A DNA stretch of 64,000 bases, from NCBI RefSeq assembly GCF_020525925.1, contig NZ_CP084876.1, positions 1,612,001 to 1,676,000 of the forward strand, read 5' to 3'. A program made the position numbers and the translations under genes. Shown here piece by piece: positions 8,898-24,459 of this stretch. Below the pieces are notes generated by a model. It saw nothing but the letters and a program-made list of their open reading frames with translations. It made no database searches and was not told the DNA's origin. The DNA comes from Klebsiella quasipneumoniae subsp. quasipneumoniae. GTDB taxonomy: Bacteria; Pseudomonadota; Gammaproteobacteria; Enterobacterales; Enterobacteriaceae. Position 1 is the first letter of the stretch. Each line of letters begins with the position of its first letter.

Positions 8898-10418
8898 ATG
8901 GTCAGCAATAATAGCGAACGGTCAGGCGAATATTTGTTGGAGATGAGCAACATCAACAAATCGTTTCCTGGCGTCAAGGCTCTTGATAATGTCAACCTGA
9001 AGGTTCGTCCGCACTCCATTCATGCGTTAATGGGTGAGAACGGCGCCGGTAAATCGACATTATTAAAATGCCTTTTTGGGATCTATCAAAAAGATTCCGG
9101 CAGCATTCTTTTTCAGGGAAAAGAGATCGATTTCCATTCGGCGAAAGAAGCCCTGGAAAACGGTATTTCGATGGTACATCAGGAATTAAACCTAGTCTTA
9201 CAGCGTTCGGTCATGGACAACATGTGGCTCGGGCGTTATCCCACTAAAGGTATGTTTGTCGATCAGGACAAAATGTACCGGGACACCAAGGCCATATTTG
9301 ATGAGCTGGATATTGATATCGACCCGCGCGCCCGCGTCGGTACCTTATCGGTATCCCAGATGCAGATGATTGAGATCGCCAAGGCGTTTTCCTATGACGC
9401 CAAAATCGTCATCATGGACGAGCCGACGTCCTCGCTGACGGAAAAAGAGGTCAACCATCTGTTTAAGATCATCCGCAAGCTGAAAGATCGCGGCTGCGGT
9501 ATCGTCTATATCTCGCACAAAATGGAAGAGATTTTCCAGCTGTGCGATGAAATTACCATCCTTCGCGACGGCCAGTGGATCGCCACTCAGCCGCTGGAAG
9601 GGCTGGATATGGACAAGATCATCGCCATGATGGTCGGGCGTTCGCTCAACCAGCGCTTTCCGGATCGCGAAAACACCCCGGGAGAAGTGATCCTTCAGGT
9701 GCGCAATCTTACCTCCCTGCGCCAGCCGTCCATTCGCGATGTCTCCTTCGATCTGCATAAGGGCGAAATTCTCGGTATCGCCGGTCTGGTGGGCGCGAAG
9801 CGGACCGACATCGTGGAGACTCTGTTCGGGATCCGTGAGAAGGCCAGCGGCACCATCACCCTGCACGGGAAGAAGATCAACAACCACAGCGCCAATGAGG
9901 CGATTAACCACGGTTTTGCGCTGGTGACCGAGGAGCGGCGCTCCACCGGGATTTACGCCTATCTGGATATCGGTTTTAACTCGCTGATCTCCAATATTAA
10001 GAAATATAAAAACAGCGTCGGCTTGCTGGATAACTCGCGGATGAAGAGCGATACCCAATGGGTCATTGACTCTATGCGCGTTAAAACCCCCGGCCAGCAT
10101 ACGCAGATTGGTTCGCTTTCCGGTGGTAACCAGCAAAAGGTCATTATTGGCCGCTGGCTGCTGACCCAGCCGGAGATCCTGATGCTGGACGAGCCGACGC
10201 GCGGTATCGACGTCGGCGCCAAATTCGAGATCTATCAGCTGATTGCCGAGCTGGCTAAAAAAGATAAAGGGATCATTATTATTTCCTCCGAAATGCCGGA
10301 ACTGCTGGGGATTACCGACCGCATTCTGGTGATGAGCAACGGCCTGGTCGCGGGCATTGTTGAGACTAAAACCACCACGCAAAACGAAATACTGCGTCTT
10401 GCGTCATTGCACCTTTAA
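8898..10418 (+). CDS. mglA: Galactose/methyl-galactoside import ATP-binding protein MglA
   Basis: The 506-residue protein contains two fused ABC ATPase domains, as usual for sugar ABC importers of this class. The first has Walker [10 protein letters not shown] and signature LSVSQMQ. The second has a degenerate P-loop ([14 protein letters not shown]) but a normal signature LSGGNQQKV and Walker [13 protein letters not shown]. This asymmetry is normal for the family. It acts at the inner membrane with MglC to power galactose uptake. Gene order mglB-mglA-mglC is intact, with mglC 15 bases downstream. Confidence 0.96.
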   Translation: MVSNNSERSGEYLLEMSNINKSFPGVKALDNVNLKVRPHSIHALMGENGAGKSTLLKCLFGIYQKDSGSILFQGKEIDFHSAKEALENGISMVHQELNLVLQRSVMDNMWLGRYPTKGMFVDQDKMYRDTKAIFDELDIDIDPRARVGTLSVSQMQMIEIAKAFSYDAKIVIMDEPTSSLTEKEVNHLFKIIRKLKDRGCGIVYISHKMEEIFQLCDEITILRDGQWIATQPLEGLDMDKIIAMMVGRSLNQRFPDRENTPGEVILQVRNLTSLRQPSIRDVSFDLHKGEILGIAGLVGAKRTDIVETLFGIREKASGTITLHGKKINNHSANEAINHGFALVTEERRSTGIYAYLDIGFNSLISNIKKYKNSVGLLDNSRMKSDTQWVIDSMRVKTPGQHTQIGSLSGGNQQKVIIGRWLLTQPEILMLDEPTRGIDVGAKFEIYQLIAELAKKDKGIIIISSEMPELLGITDRILVMSNGLVAGIVETKTTTQNEILRLASLHL

Positions 10419-10433
10419 GATCAGGGGCTTCAC

Positions 10434-11444
10434 ATGAGTGCGTTAAATAAAAAGAGTTTTCTCACTTACCTGAAAGAGGGTGGGATCTATGTCGTCCTTC
10501 TGGTCCTGTTGGCCATTATTATTTTCCAGGATCCGACATTTTTAAGTCTGCTCAACCTGAGTAATATTCTGACCCAGTCCTCGGTGCGTATTATTATTGC
10601 CCTCGGCGTGGCCGGACTGATCGTCACGCAGGGCACCGACCTCTCCGCCGGCCGTCAGGTGGGACTGGCGGCGGTGATTGCCGCGACCATGCTGCAGGCG
10701 GTGGATAATGCCAACAAGGTGTTCCCGGATATGGCGACCATGCCGATCCCGCTGGTCATCCTGCTGGTATGCGCCATCGGGGCGGTCATCGGCCTGATTA
10801 ATGGGATCGTCATTGCCTATCTGAACGTGACGCCGTTTATTACCACCCTTGGGACCATGATCATCGTCTACGGCATTAACTCGCTGTACTACGACTTCGT
10901 GGGCGCGTCGCCGATCTCCGGCTTCGACAGCCATTTCTCCCATTTCGCGCAGGGGTTTGTGGCGCTGGGCTCGTTCCGCCTGTCCTACATCACCTTCTAC
11001 GCGCTGATTGCCGTCTTCTTTGTCTGGATCCTGTGGAACAAGACGCGCTTTGGCAAAAACATCTTCGCTATCGGCGGTAACCCGGAAGCGGCGAAGGTCT
11101 CCGGGGTCAACGTAGCGTTGAACCTGCTGATGATCTATGCCCTCTCCGGCGTGTTCTACGCCTTCGGCGGCCTGCTGGAAGCCGGTCGTATCGGCTCGGC
11201 GACCAATAATCTCGGCTTTATGTACGAACTGGACGCCATCGCCGCCTGCGTGGTGGGCGGCGTATCGTTCAGCGGCGGGGTAGGGACCGTATTCGGCGTG
11301 GTGACCGGGGTGATTATCTTCACCGTGATCAACTATGGCCTGACCTATATCGGCGTTAACCCTTACTGGCAGTACATCATTAAGGGGGCGATCATTATCT
11401 TCGCCGTGGCGCTGGATTCCCTGAAATACGCCCGTAAGAAGTAA
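10434..11444 (+). CDS. mglC: Galactose/methyl-galactoside permease MglC
   Basis: The 336-residue integral membrane protein matches E. coli MglC. It shows about ten hydrophobic segments and belongs to the ribose/xylose/galactose permease family, with the conserved GTDLSAGRQVG and later GGLLEAGRIGSATNNLGFMYELDAIAA-type region. It forms the transmembrane channel for MglBA. It is the last gene of the operon and is followed by a strong terminator. Confidence 0.96.
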   Translation: MSALNKKSFLTYLKEGGIYVVLLVLLAIIIFQDPTFLSLLNLSNILTQSSVRIIIALGVAGLIVTQGTDLSAGRQVGLAAVIAATMLQAVDNANKVFPDMATMPIPLVILLVCAIGAVIGLINGIVIAYLNVTPFITTLGTMIIVYGINSLYYDFVGASPISGFDSHFSHFAQGFVALGSFRLSYITFYALIAVFFVWILWNKTRFGKNIFAIGGNPEAAKVSGVNVALNLLMIYALSGVFYAFGGLLEAGRIGSATNNLGFMYELDAIAACVVGGVSFSGGVGTVFGVVTGVIIFTVINYGLTYIGVNPYWQYIIKGAIIIFAVALDSLKYARKK

Positions 11445-11458
11445 TTTTTGCCTGAGTA

Positions 11459-11487
11459 AAAACCCGCGCCTGGCGCGGGTTTTTTTA
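11459..11487 (+). terminator. Rho-independent terminator after mglC
   Basis: ACCCGCGCC/GGCGCGGGT pair with a 1-2 base loop and are followed by seven T. It ends the mgl transcript just before the convergent sanA gene. Confidence 0.9.
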
Positions 11488-11514
11488 TACCTGAAACGGA
11501 TGCGTTGATGGAGG

Positions 11515-13460
<1,946 letters not shown>

Positions 13461-13492
13461 AGCGTTGCCTCATAACAGTGTAATGGGAAACC

Positions 13493-13586
13493 AGTGTACG
13501 GGCGTCAAGGGGTTTCAAGTGTGATTTACATCTCATTGCTAATGCAACTTTTCATCGTTGCATTAATAAATGTGATACGAGTCACA
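13493..13586 (-). promoter_or_regulatory. cdd promoter: CRP-CytR-CRP nucleoprotein site
   Basis: Reading toward cdd there is a perfect CRP site TGTGA-N6-TCACA (13571-13586), then the inverted CytR octamers AATGCAAC (13541-13548) and GTTGCATT (13557-13564), then a second CRP site (13520-13535, one mismatch), then a TACACT -10 box (13493-13498). The CRP centres are 51 bases apart and would sit at -41.5 and -92.5, the spacing seen at CytR-regulated promoters such as deoP2. CytR should bind between the two CRP dimers and repress until cytidine is present. Confidence 0.88.
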
Positions 13587-13588
13587 TT

Positions 13589-14284
13589 TTATCCCACTAC
13601 CGCAAGGATCAGCGGGAATAAAAACGGCGCCATCAACGAGGTGATGATCCCGCACAGCACCAGCGCCAGCGAGCTGAACGCCCCTTCCTGATAGTCCAGT
13701 TCCGCACAGCGGGCGGTACCGAGGGCGTGCGAGGCGGTGCCCATCGACAGGCCGCGCGACGCTTTAGTGCGAATACGCATCAGGTTGAGCAGGGTATGGC
13801 CGAATACCGCGCCAAGGATGCCGACAAAAATCACGCACACGGCGCTAATGGCCGGGATGCCGCCGATACTGCCGCTCACCGCCATGGCAATCGGCGTGGT
13901 CACCGATTTGGGCAGAACAGAGGCGGCGATCTGCGGTGTGGCGCCCATCAGCAGGGCCACGGTGGTGCCAGTGATCATCGCCACGCAGCTGCCGATAAAG
14001 CAGATGGTGATGATCGATTTCCAGCGCGCGCGGATCTGGTGCAGCTGTTCATACAGCGGGAAAGCCAGCGCGACCACCGCCGGCTGCAGCAGATCGTTCA
14101 GGATCTTGCTGCCGGCAAAATAACGCTCATAGGAGATCCCGGTCAGCAGCAGAAACGGGATTATCACCACCATCGCCACCAGCAGCGGGTTGAGCAGCGG
14201 GAATTTGAAGCGGGCCGCCAGTTTGCGGGCGAGGAAAAAGACGATCAGGGTTAGCGGTAGCGACCACCAGATTTCATGCATCAT
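13589..14284 (-). CDS. yohK: LrgB-family membrane protein YohK
   Basis: The 231-residue protein matches E. coli YohK. It is a polytopic inner-membrane protein of the LrgB/CidB family, with the conserved [21 protein letters not shown] region and [15 protein letters not shown]. With YohJ it forms an LrgAB-like pair; family members have been linked to murein hydrolase export and, in Bacillus, to pyruvate uptake, but the enteric role is unclear. The start at 14284 gives the family N-terminus ([10 protein letters not shown]) and overlaps the end of yohJ by 11 bases. Confidence 0.92.
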   Translation of the reverse strand: MMHEIWWSLPLTLIVFFLARKLAARFKFPLLNPLLVAMVVIIPFLLLTGISYERYFAGSKILNDLLQPAVVALAFPLYEQLHQIRARWKSIITICFIGSCVAMITGTTVALLMGATPQIAASVLPKSVTTPIAMAVSGSIGGIPAISAVCVIFVGILGAVFGHTLLNLMRIRTKASRGLSMGTASHALGTARCAELDYQEGAFSSLALVLCGIITSLMAPFLFPLILAVVG

Positions 14285-14678
14285 TTTTCTTTTCCTTTTG
14301 CCCAATCACTTTGCGTTCGCCGTGCACCAGGTGGGAGCTCCAGCTCACCACCACAAACACCACCAGCGTGCTGATGGCGCAGGAGATGACGACCGGCCCC
14401 AGCTGCGCGCGCAGCAGATCCCAGTACTGCATCACGCCGACGCCGATCGGCACGAACAGCAGCGCCATATAGCGGATCAGGATATTGCAGCCGGGGTTGA
14501 CCCACTGCGGCGGCATAATTTGCAGCGCCAGCAGCACGAAGAGGATCAGCATGCCGATGATGCTGCCGGGGATGGTGATGGGCAGCAGCCCGGCGATAAA
14601 TATTCCGGCGTATAAGCAGGCGTAAATCAGGACGAAAGCCCGCAGGTAGTGCCAGATAATAGTCAGCGATTTACTCAT
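14274..14678 (-). CDS. yohJ: LrgA/holin-like protein YohJ
   Basis: The 134-residue protein has four predicted hydrophobic segments. It matches E. coli YohJ (132), with the LrgA signature [19 protein letters not shown] and [13 protein letters not shown]. It is the partner of YohK in a two-gene operon with overlapping ends. The chosen ATG at 14678 gives [15 protein letters not shown], as in E. coli, rather than a 12-residue longer form. Confidence 0.92.
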   Translation of the reverse strand: MSKSLTIIWHYLRAFVLIYACLYAGIFIAGLLPITIPGSIIGMLILFVLLALQIMPPQWVNPGCNILIRYMALLFVPIGVGVMQYWDLLRAQLGPVVISCAISTLVVFVVVSWSSHLVHGERKVIGQKEKKNDA

Positions 14679-14705
14679 GGTAATAACCCTTGATGAAGTG
14701 CATTC

Positions 14706-14743
14706 ATCATACAATTAATCCCTAAAATGTGCTACCGATCACA
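14706..14743 (-). promoter_or_regulatory. yohJK promoter: CRP-like site and TATGAT box
   Basis: TGTGA-TCGGTA-GCACA on the minus strand (14728-14743) matches the CRP consensus with one mismatch. TATGAT (14706-14711) lies downstream. The spacing is about 5 bases shorter than ideal class II geometry, so I treat this as probable rather than certain. Confidence 0.5.
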
Positions 14744-14996
14744 TCATGAATTCTATGCATAGCGCTGATAGCGTACGGGAACAATAGCCTCTCCCGGCAG
14801 GACCTGACAGCTCGCAGCTTTGGGTATATCGGGTCCCACGCTACCTTTTTGGAAGAGAAGCGGCAAATGAAGGCGGTATGAGACGCCGCAGACTCCTGTA
14901 AAGCATAGAGATTATCTCCTCGCTTTGCCGCATTCGCCGAATGGGGAATGGCGTACGGTAGGCGGGAAGCATTGAGCACTTTCAACCAACGCCCGG

Positions 14997-15024
14997 AGGC
15001 GCTACCATAGCGCCTCTTTTTTTT
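14997..15024 (+). terminator. Terminator-like hairpin in the dusC leader
   Basis: AGGCGCT/AGCGCCT forms a perfect 7-bp stem with an ACCAT loop, followed by a long T run. It ends only about 13 bases before the dusC ATG. No gene on this strand ends just upstream. The rest of the 14744-15036 gap shows no convincing gene. Confidence 0.7.
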
Positions 15025-15036
15025 CCGGGTAACGAT

Positions 15037-15969
15037 ATGCGTGTACTACTGGCGCCGATGGAAGGCGTGCTCGATTCGCTGGTGCGCGAGCTGCTGACCG
15101 AAGTGAACGATTACGATCTGTGCATCACCGAGTTTCTGCGGGTGGTGGATCAACTGCTGCCGGTTAAATCGTTCTACAGGCTGTGCCCGGAGCTGCATCA
15201 TCAAAGCCGCACCCCGTCCGGTACCCGCGTGCGCGTCCAGCTGCTGGGGCAATATCCCGAGTGGCTGGCGGAAAACGCCGCCCGCGCAGTGGCGCTTGGC
15301 TCGTGGGGCGTCGATTTAAACTGCGGCTGTCCGTCGAAGCTGGTGAACGGCAGCGGTGGCGGGGCGACGCTGCTGAAAGACCCGGAGCTTATCTATCGCG
15401 GCGCGAAGGCGATGCGCGAGGCGGTGCCCGGACATCTGCCGGTGACGGTGAAAGTTCGTCTCGGCTGGGACAGTGGCGAACGGCGCTTTGAAATCGCCGA
15501 CGCGGTGCAGCAGGCGGGGGCCAGCGAGCTGGTGGTCCACGGCCGCACTAAAGAAGATGGCTACAAAGCGGAGCGCATCAACTGGCAGGCCATCGGCGAG
15601 ATCCGCCGGCGCCTGACCATTCCGGTAGTCGCCAACGGCGAAATCTGGGACTGGCAAAGCGCTCAGGACTGTATGGCCGTCACCGGCTGCGATTCGGTGA
15701 TGATTGGCCGCGGGGCGCTCAACGTACCGAACCTCAGCCGGGTGATCAAATACAACGAACCGCGCATGCCGTGGCCGCAGGTGGTTCAGCTGTTGCAAAA
15801 ATATACCCGTCTGGAAAAGCAGGGCGATACCGGCCTGTATCATGTGGCGAGAATTAAGCAGTGGCTGGGCTATTTACGCAAGGAATATACCGAGGCGCTG
15901 ACGCTGTTTAATGAAATTCGCGCCCTGCAAACCTCTGCTGAAATAGCGGCGGCGATCGCCCGCTATTAA
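15037..15969 (+). CDS. dusC: tRNA-dihydrouridine(16) synthase DusC
   Basis: The 310-residue FMN-dependent TIM-barrel protein matches E. coli DusC (315). It reduces uridine 16 in the tRNA D-loop using NADPH. The start [11 protein letters not shown] is the FMN-binding opening, the Dus catalytic cysteine lies in [11 protein letters not shown] (near residue 98), and VVANGEIWD and VMIGRGAL bind the flavin phosphate. A weak ribosome site (CCGGGTAACG) precedes the ATG, directly after a terminator-like hairpin. It is followed by the inserted bgl operon, whereas in E. coli the next genes are mdtQ and yohD. Confidence 0.95.
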   Translation: MRVLLAPMEGVLDSLVRELLTEVNDYDLCITEFLRVVDQLLPVKSFYRLCPELHHQSRTPSGTRVRVQLLGQYPEWLAENAARAVALGSWGVDLNCGCPSKLVNGSGGGATLLKDPELIYRGAKAMREAVPGHLPVTVKVRLGWDSGERRFEIADAVQQAGASELVVHGRTKEDGYKAERINWQAIGEIRRRLTIPVVANGEIWDWQSAQDCMAVTGCDSVMIGRGALNVPNLSRVIKYNEPRMPWPQVVQLLQKYTRLEKQGDTGLYHVARIKQWLGYLRKEYTEALTLFNEIRALQTSAEIAAAIARY

Positions 15970-16008
15970 GCGCCATATTGTTATTCGCTTCACATATTAT
16001 TACTTGCC

Positions 16009-16027
16009 TGCCTATTGATGATAGGCA
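16009..16027. repeat. Inverted repeat upstream of the bgl operon
   Basis: TGCCTAT-TGATG-ATAGGCA is a perfect 7-bp inverted repeat. It lies about 50 bases before the first bgl antiterminator, in the promoter-proximal region. It might be an operator or a weak dusC 3' hairpin. No recognised regulator consensus fits. Confidence 0.5.
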
Positions 16028-16066
16028 TGAGTGAAATAAAGTGATACTGTGCGGTCAATCAATTCA

Positions 16067-16139
16067 GGATTGCTACTGAACGCAGGCAAAACCTAAGCAC
16101 TTCCGTCATTCGTGGCGGCAAGTGCTTAGGTTTTTTTTT
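16067..16139 (+). promoter_or_regulatory. Ribonucleic antiterminator (RAT 1) and overlapping terminator before the porin gene
   Basis: GGATTG...GCAGGCAAAACC (16067-16093) is the BglG/LicT RAT core. Its 3' end overlaps the left arm of an 11-bp perfect stem CCTAAGCACTT/AAGTGCTTAGG (16092-16130) followed by nine T. Binding of dephosphorylated BglG to the RAT should prevent the terminator and open the operon when beta-glucosides are present. The remainder of 16140-16326 shows no gene. Confidence 0.92.
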
Positions 16140-16326
16140 GGCCAAAATTTAACGGTGGGTAAATGATGACGTAAAACGAGAGATTGTCATTCATCTTTTC
16201 TCTGGCACGGTCGCGGTTTTATTACCGAAGGAGGCCCCTTGCCATTCATTTTTTAAAAAAAGAAAACAGGTAAATAAATAGCCTGGGGATCCCCTTTGTT
16301 TTTATTCAGTCACGGTGGAGATCACA

Positions 16327-17691
16327 ATGTATAACAAAAAAATAAATCAGCTTTTTATCGGCGCGGCGCTGGCGGCGATGGCGCCCGTCGTGAACGCGGC
16401 GCAAACCCCGGCGTGGAACGGCAGCGTGCTGGGGTTTGAAGCCGGACAGCCAGGGCTGCTGGGCGATATGCTGGGTATTCGTCCAATCCTTGAAGAGAAC
16501 GGCTTTCATTATAATCTCGGCTATCTTAACGAGATGGCCTACAACGCCGGCGGCGGTTATAACCACGATAAACATCTGGCCTATATTGACCAGGTGTCGT
16601 TGACCTTTACCCAGGATCTGGAGCGCTGGACCGGCATACCGGACGCCCGTCTCGAGGGCAACATCGTCAACCGCAACCACGATGATAACCTCACCACGAA
16701 ACGGCTGCAGGATCCGCGGGTCAGCTTCAACGATCTGTCGCAGGAAAGCTGGGGCGGCGGGTCGATCACCCGTCTCGGCTGGCTGACCTTCGCCCGCAGC
16801 TTTGACGACCGTCGTCTGACCTGGCGCATCGGCATGATGAACAAGGTGCAAACCTTCGACCAGATCATTCCCTGCGATTTCCAGCTGTTGACCCAGTGCG
16901 GCGGCAAATCGGCCAACTCGCTGACCTGGAATAACTGGAACATCCACACCTGGGGCACCACCCTGGAGTACAAGCTGACGCCGACGGTGACCCTCAAAGG
17001 CGGGGTGATGGAGCAAAACCCGCAGGCCGCCTCGCGCAGCCATGCCTGGAGCTGGTCGACGAAGGGCAGCAAAGGCATTTTACTGCCGATGGAGATCGAA
17101 ACCCGTCCGCTGATGAATGGCCTGCCGGGAGCCTATAACCTCGGCGTGGTCTGGACTAACGCGCCGCAAAGCGACCTCTACAGCGGCAAATCCGGCGGCG
17201 CCGGGGCGACGGACCCGCAGGGCTACGCCGAGCACAACAGCACCTGGTTTATGTACGCCGGCCTGAACCAGCAGATTACCCGCCACGCCGACGATCCGCT
17301 GCGGGGAATGAGCGTCTCGCTGAGCGGCAGCCTCAGCGACCAGCGCAGCAACTATATCCACTCCGCCGTCGCCGCCTCGATGCGCTACCGCGGGCTGTTT
17401 GACGCCCGTCCGGAGGACTGGATCGGCTTCGGCCTGACGTGGATCGACATGAGCAGCCACTACGCGCGCAATCAGCGCTACATGAACCAGCTCAGCGGCG
17501 CCGCCGACTATAACGATCCGGCCTGGCAGCCGGTGGCCGGCCACTCGCTGAACGGCGAACTCTATTATCGCTTCCGCCCAGTCTCCTGGCTGGAGCTGCA
17601 GCCGGGCCTGCAGTACTGGCACCGTCCGGGCGGCGTTGCGCAGACCCAGGACGCGTGGGTGGTGGAGTGGAAAACCGTCGTGACCTTCTGA
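16327..17691 (+). CDS. OprB/BglH-like carbohydrate-selective outer-membrane porin
   Basis: The 454-residue protein has a signal peptide of about 24 residues (ending PVVNA), then an N-terminal mature region and a beta-barrel of the OprB carbohydrate porin family. The C-terminus ends in aromatic VVEWKTVVTF, as expected for BAM-dependent porins. It should let beta-glucosides cross the outer membrane for the PTS permease encoded two genes later. The start at 16327 follows GGAG. Unlike E. coli bgl, where the porin bglH comes last, it is the first gene here, with its own antiterminator. Assignment to a specific named porin is uncertain; it is not LamB. Confidence 0.85.
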   Translation: MYNKKINQLFIGAALAAMAPVVNAAQTPAWNGSVLGFEAGQPGLLGDMLGIRPILEENGFHYNLGYLNEMAYNAGGGYNHDKHLAYIDQVSLTFTQDLERWTGIPDARLEGNIVNRNHDDNLTTKRLQDPRVSFNDLSQESWGGGSITRLGWLTFARSFDDRRLTWRIGMMNKVQTFDQIIPCDFQLLTQCGGKSANSLTWNNWNIHTWGTTLEYKLTPTVTLKGGVMEQNPQAASRSHAWSWSTKGSKGILLPMEIETRPLMNGLPGAYNLGVVWTNAPQSDLYSGKSGGAGATDPQGYAEHNSTWFMYAGLNQQITRHADDPLRGMSVSLSGSLSDQRSNYIHSAVAASMRYRGLFDARPEDWIGFGLTWIDMSSHYARNQRYMNQLSGAADYNDPAWQPVAGHSLNGELYYRFRPVSWLELQPGLQYWHRPGGVAQTQDAWVVEWKTVVTF

Positions 17692-17732
17692 TAGTCGCGA
17701 TCTTAATCACGTTTTTTCACTTGTCAGGTTGA

Positions 17733-18680
<948 letters not shown>

Positions 18681-18696
18681 GTCTCCCGACAAAACT

Positions 18697-22091
<3,395 letters not shown>

Positions 22092-22096
22092 CGTTT

Positions 22097-22122
22097 CCCC
22101 GCCCGGCCATCGTCGGGCGGGG
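22097..22122. terminator. Hairpin between convergent bglB and methyltransferase
   Basis: CCCCGCCCG (22097-22105) and CGGGCGGGG (22114-22122) form a perfect 9-bp stem. It lies in a 33-base gap and probably ends both transcripts, although no T tract follows on the plus strand. Confidence 0.65.
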
Positions 22123-22124
22123 TA

Positions 22125-22859
22125 TTAAGCCGGTTTACGCGCGCGCAGTAAAAAGATCATCGGCCGCTCTTTCTCTTCCTCCAGGGCGGGCTGTTGAGCA
22201 ATCTGTTCGGCGCCTGGTCCCCACTCATCCAGCTGCTCCAGCACAAAACCGGCGGCGATAAGCGCGTTTATCCAGCTCGAGAGTTTGCGGTGCTGTTTAA
22301 TGACGCCCTCGGCAAACCAGTTGCTGACGCGCTCCCCCTCCTGCTGATAGTGGCTGACCGGCCAGCTCTTTTGCCCCTGTTCATTCACCTGCCATCCCTG
22401 CTGCAGCGGCGCGGTATAGATGGGATGTTCGGCAGAAAAGACCAGGATACCGCCAGGGACCAGCGCCTGCTGCAGGGTGGAGAAGAGCGGGGCGATGTCG
22501 GGTAAATAATGCAGGGCCAGCGAGCTGTAGATCAGATCGCAGCTGTTGGCGGGCAGCGTCAAGGTTTGCAGATCGGCGCAGCGGTAGTCAATCTCATCCC
22601 CGCGGGTCATTTCCCGTGCCTGCGCCAGCATACGCCGGGAGATATCAAAACCCATTATCTGGCTGGCTCCCTGCTGCTGCGCCCAGCGGCAAAACCAGCC
22701 GTAGCCGCAGCCGAGATCCACCACCCGCAAACCGGCTAGCGGCGGCAGCATTGCCTGTAGCGATGGCCACTCCGGTGCGCCATCCAGCCCTTTCACCGAA
22801 CGATCGAGGGTTGCATAGCCGGCGAAGAAGTGCGGATCGTCATAAATATTCTGGCTCAT
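22125..22859 (-). CDS. Class I SAM-dependent methyltransferase
   Basis: The 244-residue protein has the SAM-binding motif I VVDLGCGYG (near residue 49), motif II FDISRRML, and LIYSSLALHYLPD typical of the Methyltransf_11/UbiE-like fold. It is a small-molecule methyltransferase by fold; the substrate is not known. I prefer the ATG at 22859 because AAGGG lies six bases before it; a second ATG two codons earlier is too close to that site. It is monocistronic, between the bgl operon and mdtQ, and absent from this place in E. coli. Confidence 0.82.
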   Translation of the reverse strand: MSQNIYDDPHFFAGYATLDRSVKGLDGAPEWPSLQAMLPPLAGLRVVDLGCGYGWFCRWAQQQGASQIMGFDISRRMLAQAREMTRGDEIDYRCADLQTLTLPANSCDLIYSSLALHYLPDIAPLFSTLQQALVPGGILVFSAEHPIYTAPLQQGWQVNEQGQKSWPVSHYQQEGERVSNWFAEGVIKQHRKLSSWINALIAAGFVLEQLDEWGPGAEQIAQQPALEEEKERPMIFLLRARKPA

Positions 22860-22987
22860 ATTCATCCCTTGAATTGATAAGTTTGTTTATTTTTAGCTAA
22901 CTAATAATTTAGTCACACGCTTTACTAAACGCGTTTAATTCAATTAACTTATGATCACTCACCTGATTATATTATCTGACCTGTCTA

Positions 22988-24427
22988 ATGAAATTGAGAT
23001 TAAATAATAGCGTGCTGGCGGCCTTGCCCCTGGCCATCGCGCTGGTAGGCTGCGCGCCTTCCCATGAGGTAGCTCGTCCGCCGCAGCAGCAAATTCCGGC
23101 TTCCCACGTTGCCATGGATCTCCCCGCCGCCGTCAAAAACGGCTGGCCGCAGACCGACTGGTGGAAAGACTACCACGATGCCCAACTGGATAATTTGATT
23201 CAGCGCGCGCTCGCCAACGCGCCGGATATGCAGATTGCCGAACAGCGCATCAGGCTTGCCGAAGCGCAGGCCAGAATGTCGCAGGCGAATCTTGGCCCGG
23301 AGATGGATTTCTCCGCTGACATCGAACGTCAACGCATGTCGGCCGAAGGCCTGATGGGGCCGTTCGCCACCGACACCGACGGCAATACCGGCCCGTGGTA
23401 CACCAACGGTACCTTCGGCCTGACCGCCGGCTGGGATCTCGATCTGTGGGGCAAAAACCGTGCGCTGGTGAAAGCCCGCATTGGCGAGCTGAAAGCCCAG
23501 GTGGCCGAGCAGGCTCAGACCCGCGAGCTGCTCTCCGGCAGCGTGGCGCGCCTGTACTGGCAGTGGCAGACGGAAGCGGCGATCAAAGCGGTGCTGCAGC
23601 AGGTGAAAAACGAGCAAAATAATATCGTGACGGTCGACAAGGCCCTGTATCAGCGCGGGATCACCAACTCCGCCGAAGGGGCGGAAAACGATATTAACGT
23701 CAGCAAAACCGACCAGCAGCTGGCGGACGTGGCGGGCACGATGAAAGAGATTGAAGCGCGGCTGATGGCCCTGACCAACAGCCAGAGCCAGTCGCTAAAC
23801 CTCAAACCCGCCAGCCTGCCGACGGTCAGCGCGCAGCTGCCGGACACCCTTGGCTATGAGCTGCTGGCGCGTCGCCCGGATCTGCAGGTCGCTCACTGGT
23901 ATATCGAGGCGTCGCTGAGCGAAGTGGACGCGGCGAAGGCGGCGTTTTACCCGGACATCAATCTGATGGCGTTCCTGCAGCAGGATGCCCTGCACTTAAG
24001 CGATCTTTTCCGCCATTCGGCGCAGCAGATGGGCGTCACCGCCGGACTGACGCTGCCGATCTTCGACAGCGGTCGCCTCAATGCCAATCTGGATATCGCC
24101 AGCGCGCAGAACAGCCTGTCCATCGCCCAGTACAACAAAGCGGTGGTGGATGCCGTCAACCAGGTGGCGAAAACCGCCAGCCAGGTCGAGACGCTGATGG
24201 CCAAGAGCCAACAGCAGCAGCAGGTTGAAAAAGACGCCCAGCGGGTGGTGGACCTGGCGCAGGCCCGGATGGCGGCGGGGATCTTGCCCGGCTCCCGGGT
24301 CAGTATGGCGAAGCTCCCGGCGCTGCAGGAGCGTATCACCGCCTTGCGCCTGCACGGCCAGTGGATTGACGCCAGCATTCAGCTGACCTCGGCCCTCGGC
24401 GGCGGCTACCACCAGAGCGTGAAGTAA
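22988..24427 (+). CDS. mdtQ: Outer-membrane efflux lipoprotein MdtQ
   Basis: The 479-residue protein starts with a lipoprotein signal peptide (lipobox LVGC, Cys22) and carries two outer-membrane efflux protein repeats of the TolC/OprM type. Long stretches match E. coli MdtQ/YohG, including FLQQDALHLSDLFRHSAQQ. It likely provides an outer-membrane channel for drug or dye export with a partner encoded elsewhere; no membrane fusion or pump gene is adjacent. It is a full-length open frame here. In E. coli K-12 the orthologue is annotated as disrupted. Confidence 0.9.
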   Translation: MKLRLNNSVLAALPLAIALVGCAPSHEVARPPQQQIPASHVAMDLPAAVKNGWPQTDWWKDYHDAQLDNLIQRALANAPDMQIAEQRIRLAEAQARMSQANLGPEMDFSADIERQRMSAEGLMGPFATDTDGNTGPWYTNGTFGLTAGWDLDLWGKNRALVKARIGELKAQVAEQAQTRELLSGSVARLYWQWQTEAAIKAVLQQVKNEQNNIVTVDKALYQRGITNSAEGAENDINVSKTDQQLADVAGTMKEIEARLMALTNSQSQSLNLKPASLPTVSAQLPDTLGYELLARRPDLQVAHWYIEASLSEVDAAKAAFYPDINLMAFLQQDALHLSDLFRHSAQQMGVTAGLTLPIFDSGRLNANLDIASAQNSLSIAQYNKAVVDAVNQVAKTASQVETLMAKSQQQQQVEKDAQRVVDLAQARMAAGILPGSRVSMAKLPALQERITALRLHGQWIDASIQLTSALGGGYHQSVK

Positions 24428-24459
24428 CCGGCCCCCCGGCGCGTCAGCGGGCGCGCCGC

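Noticed and set aside
14722..14985. An 87-codon minus-strand frame upstream of yohJ
   Set aside because: It overlaps the yohJ promoter and CRP site, with no homology and no start signal.
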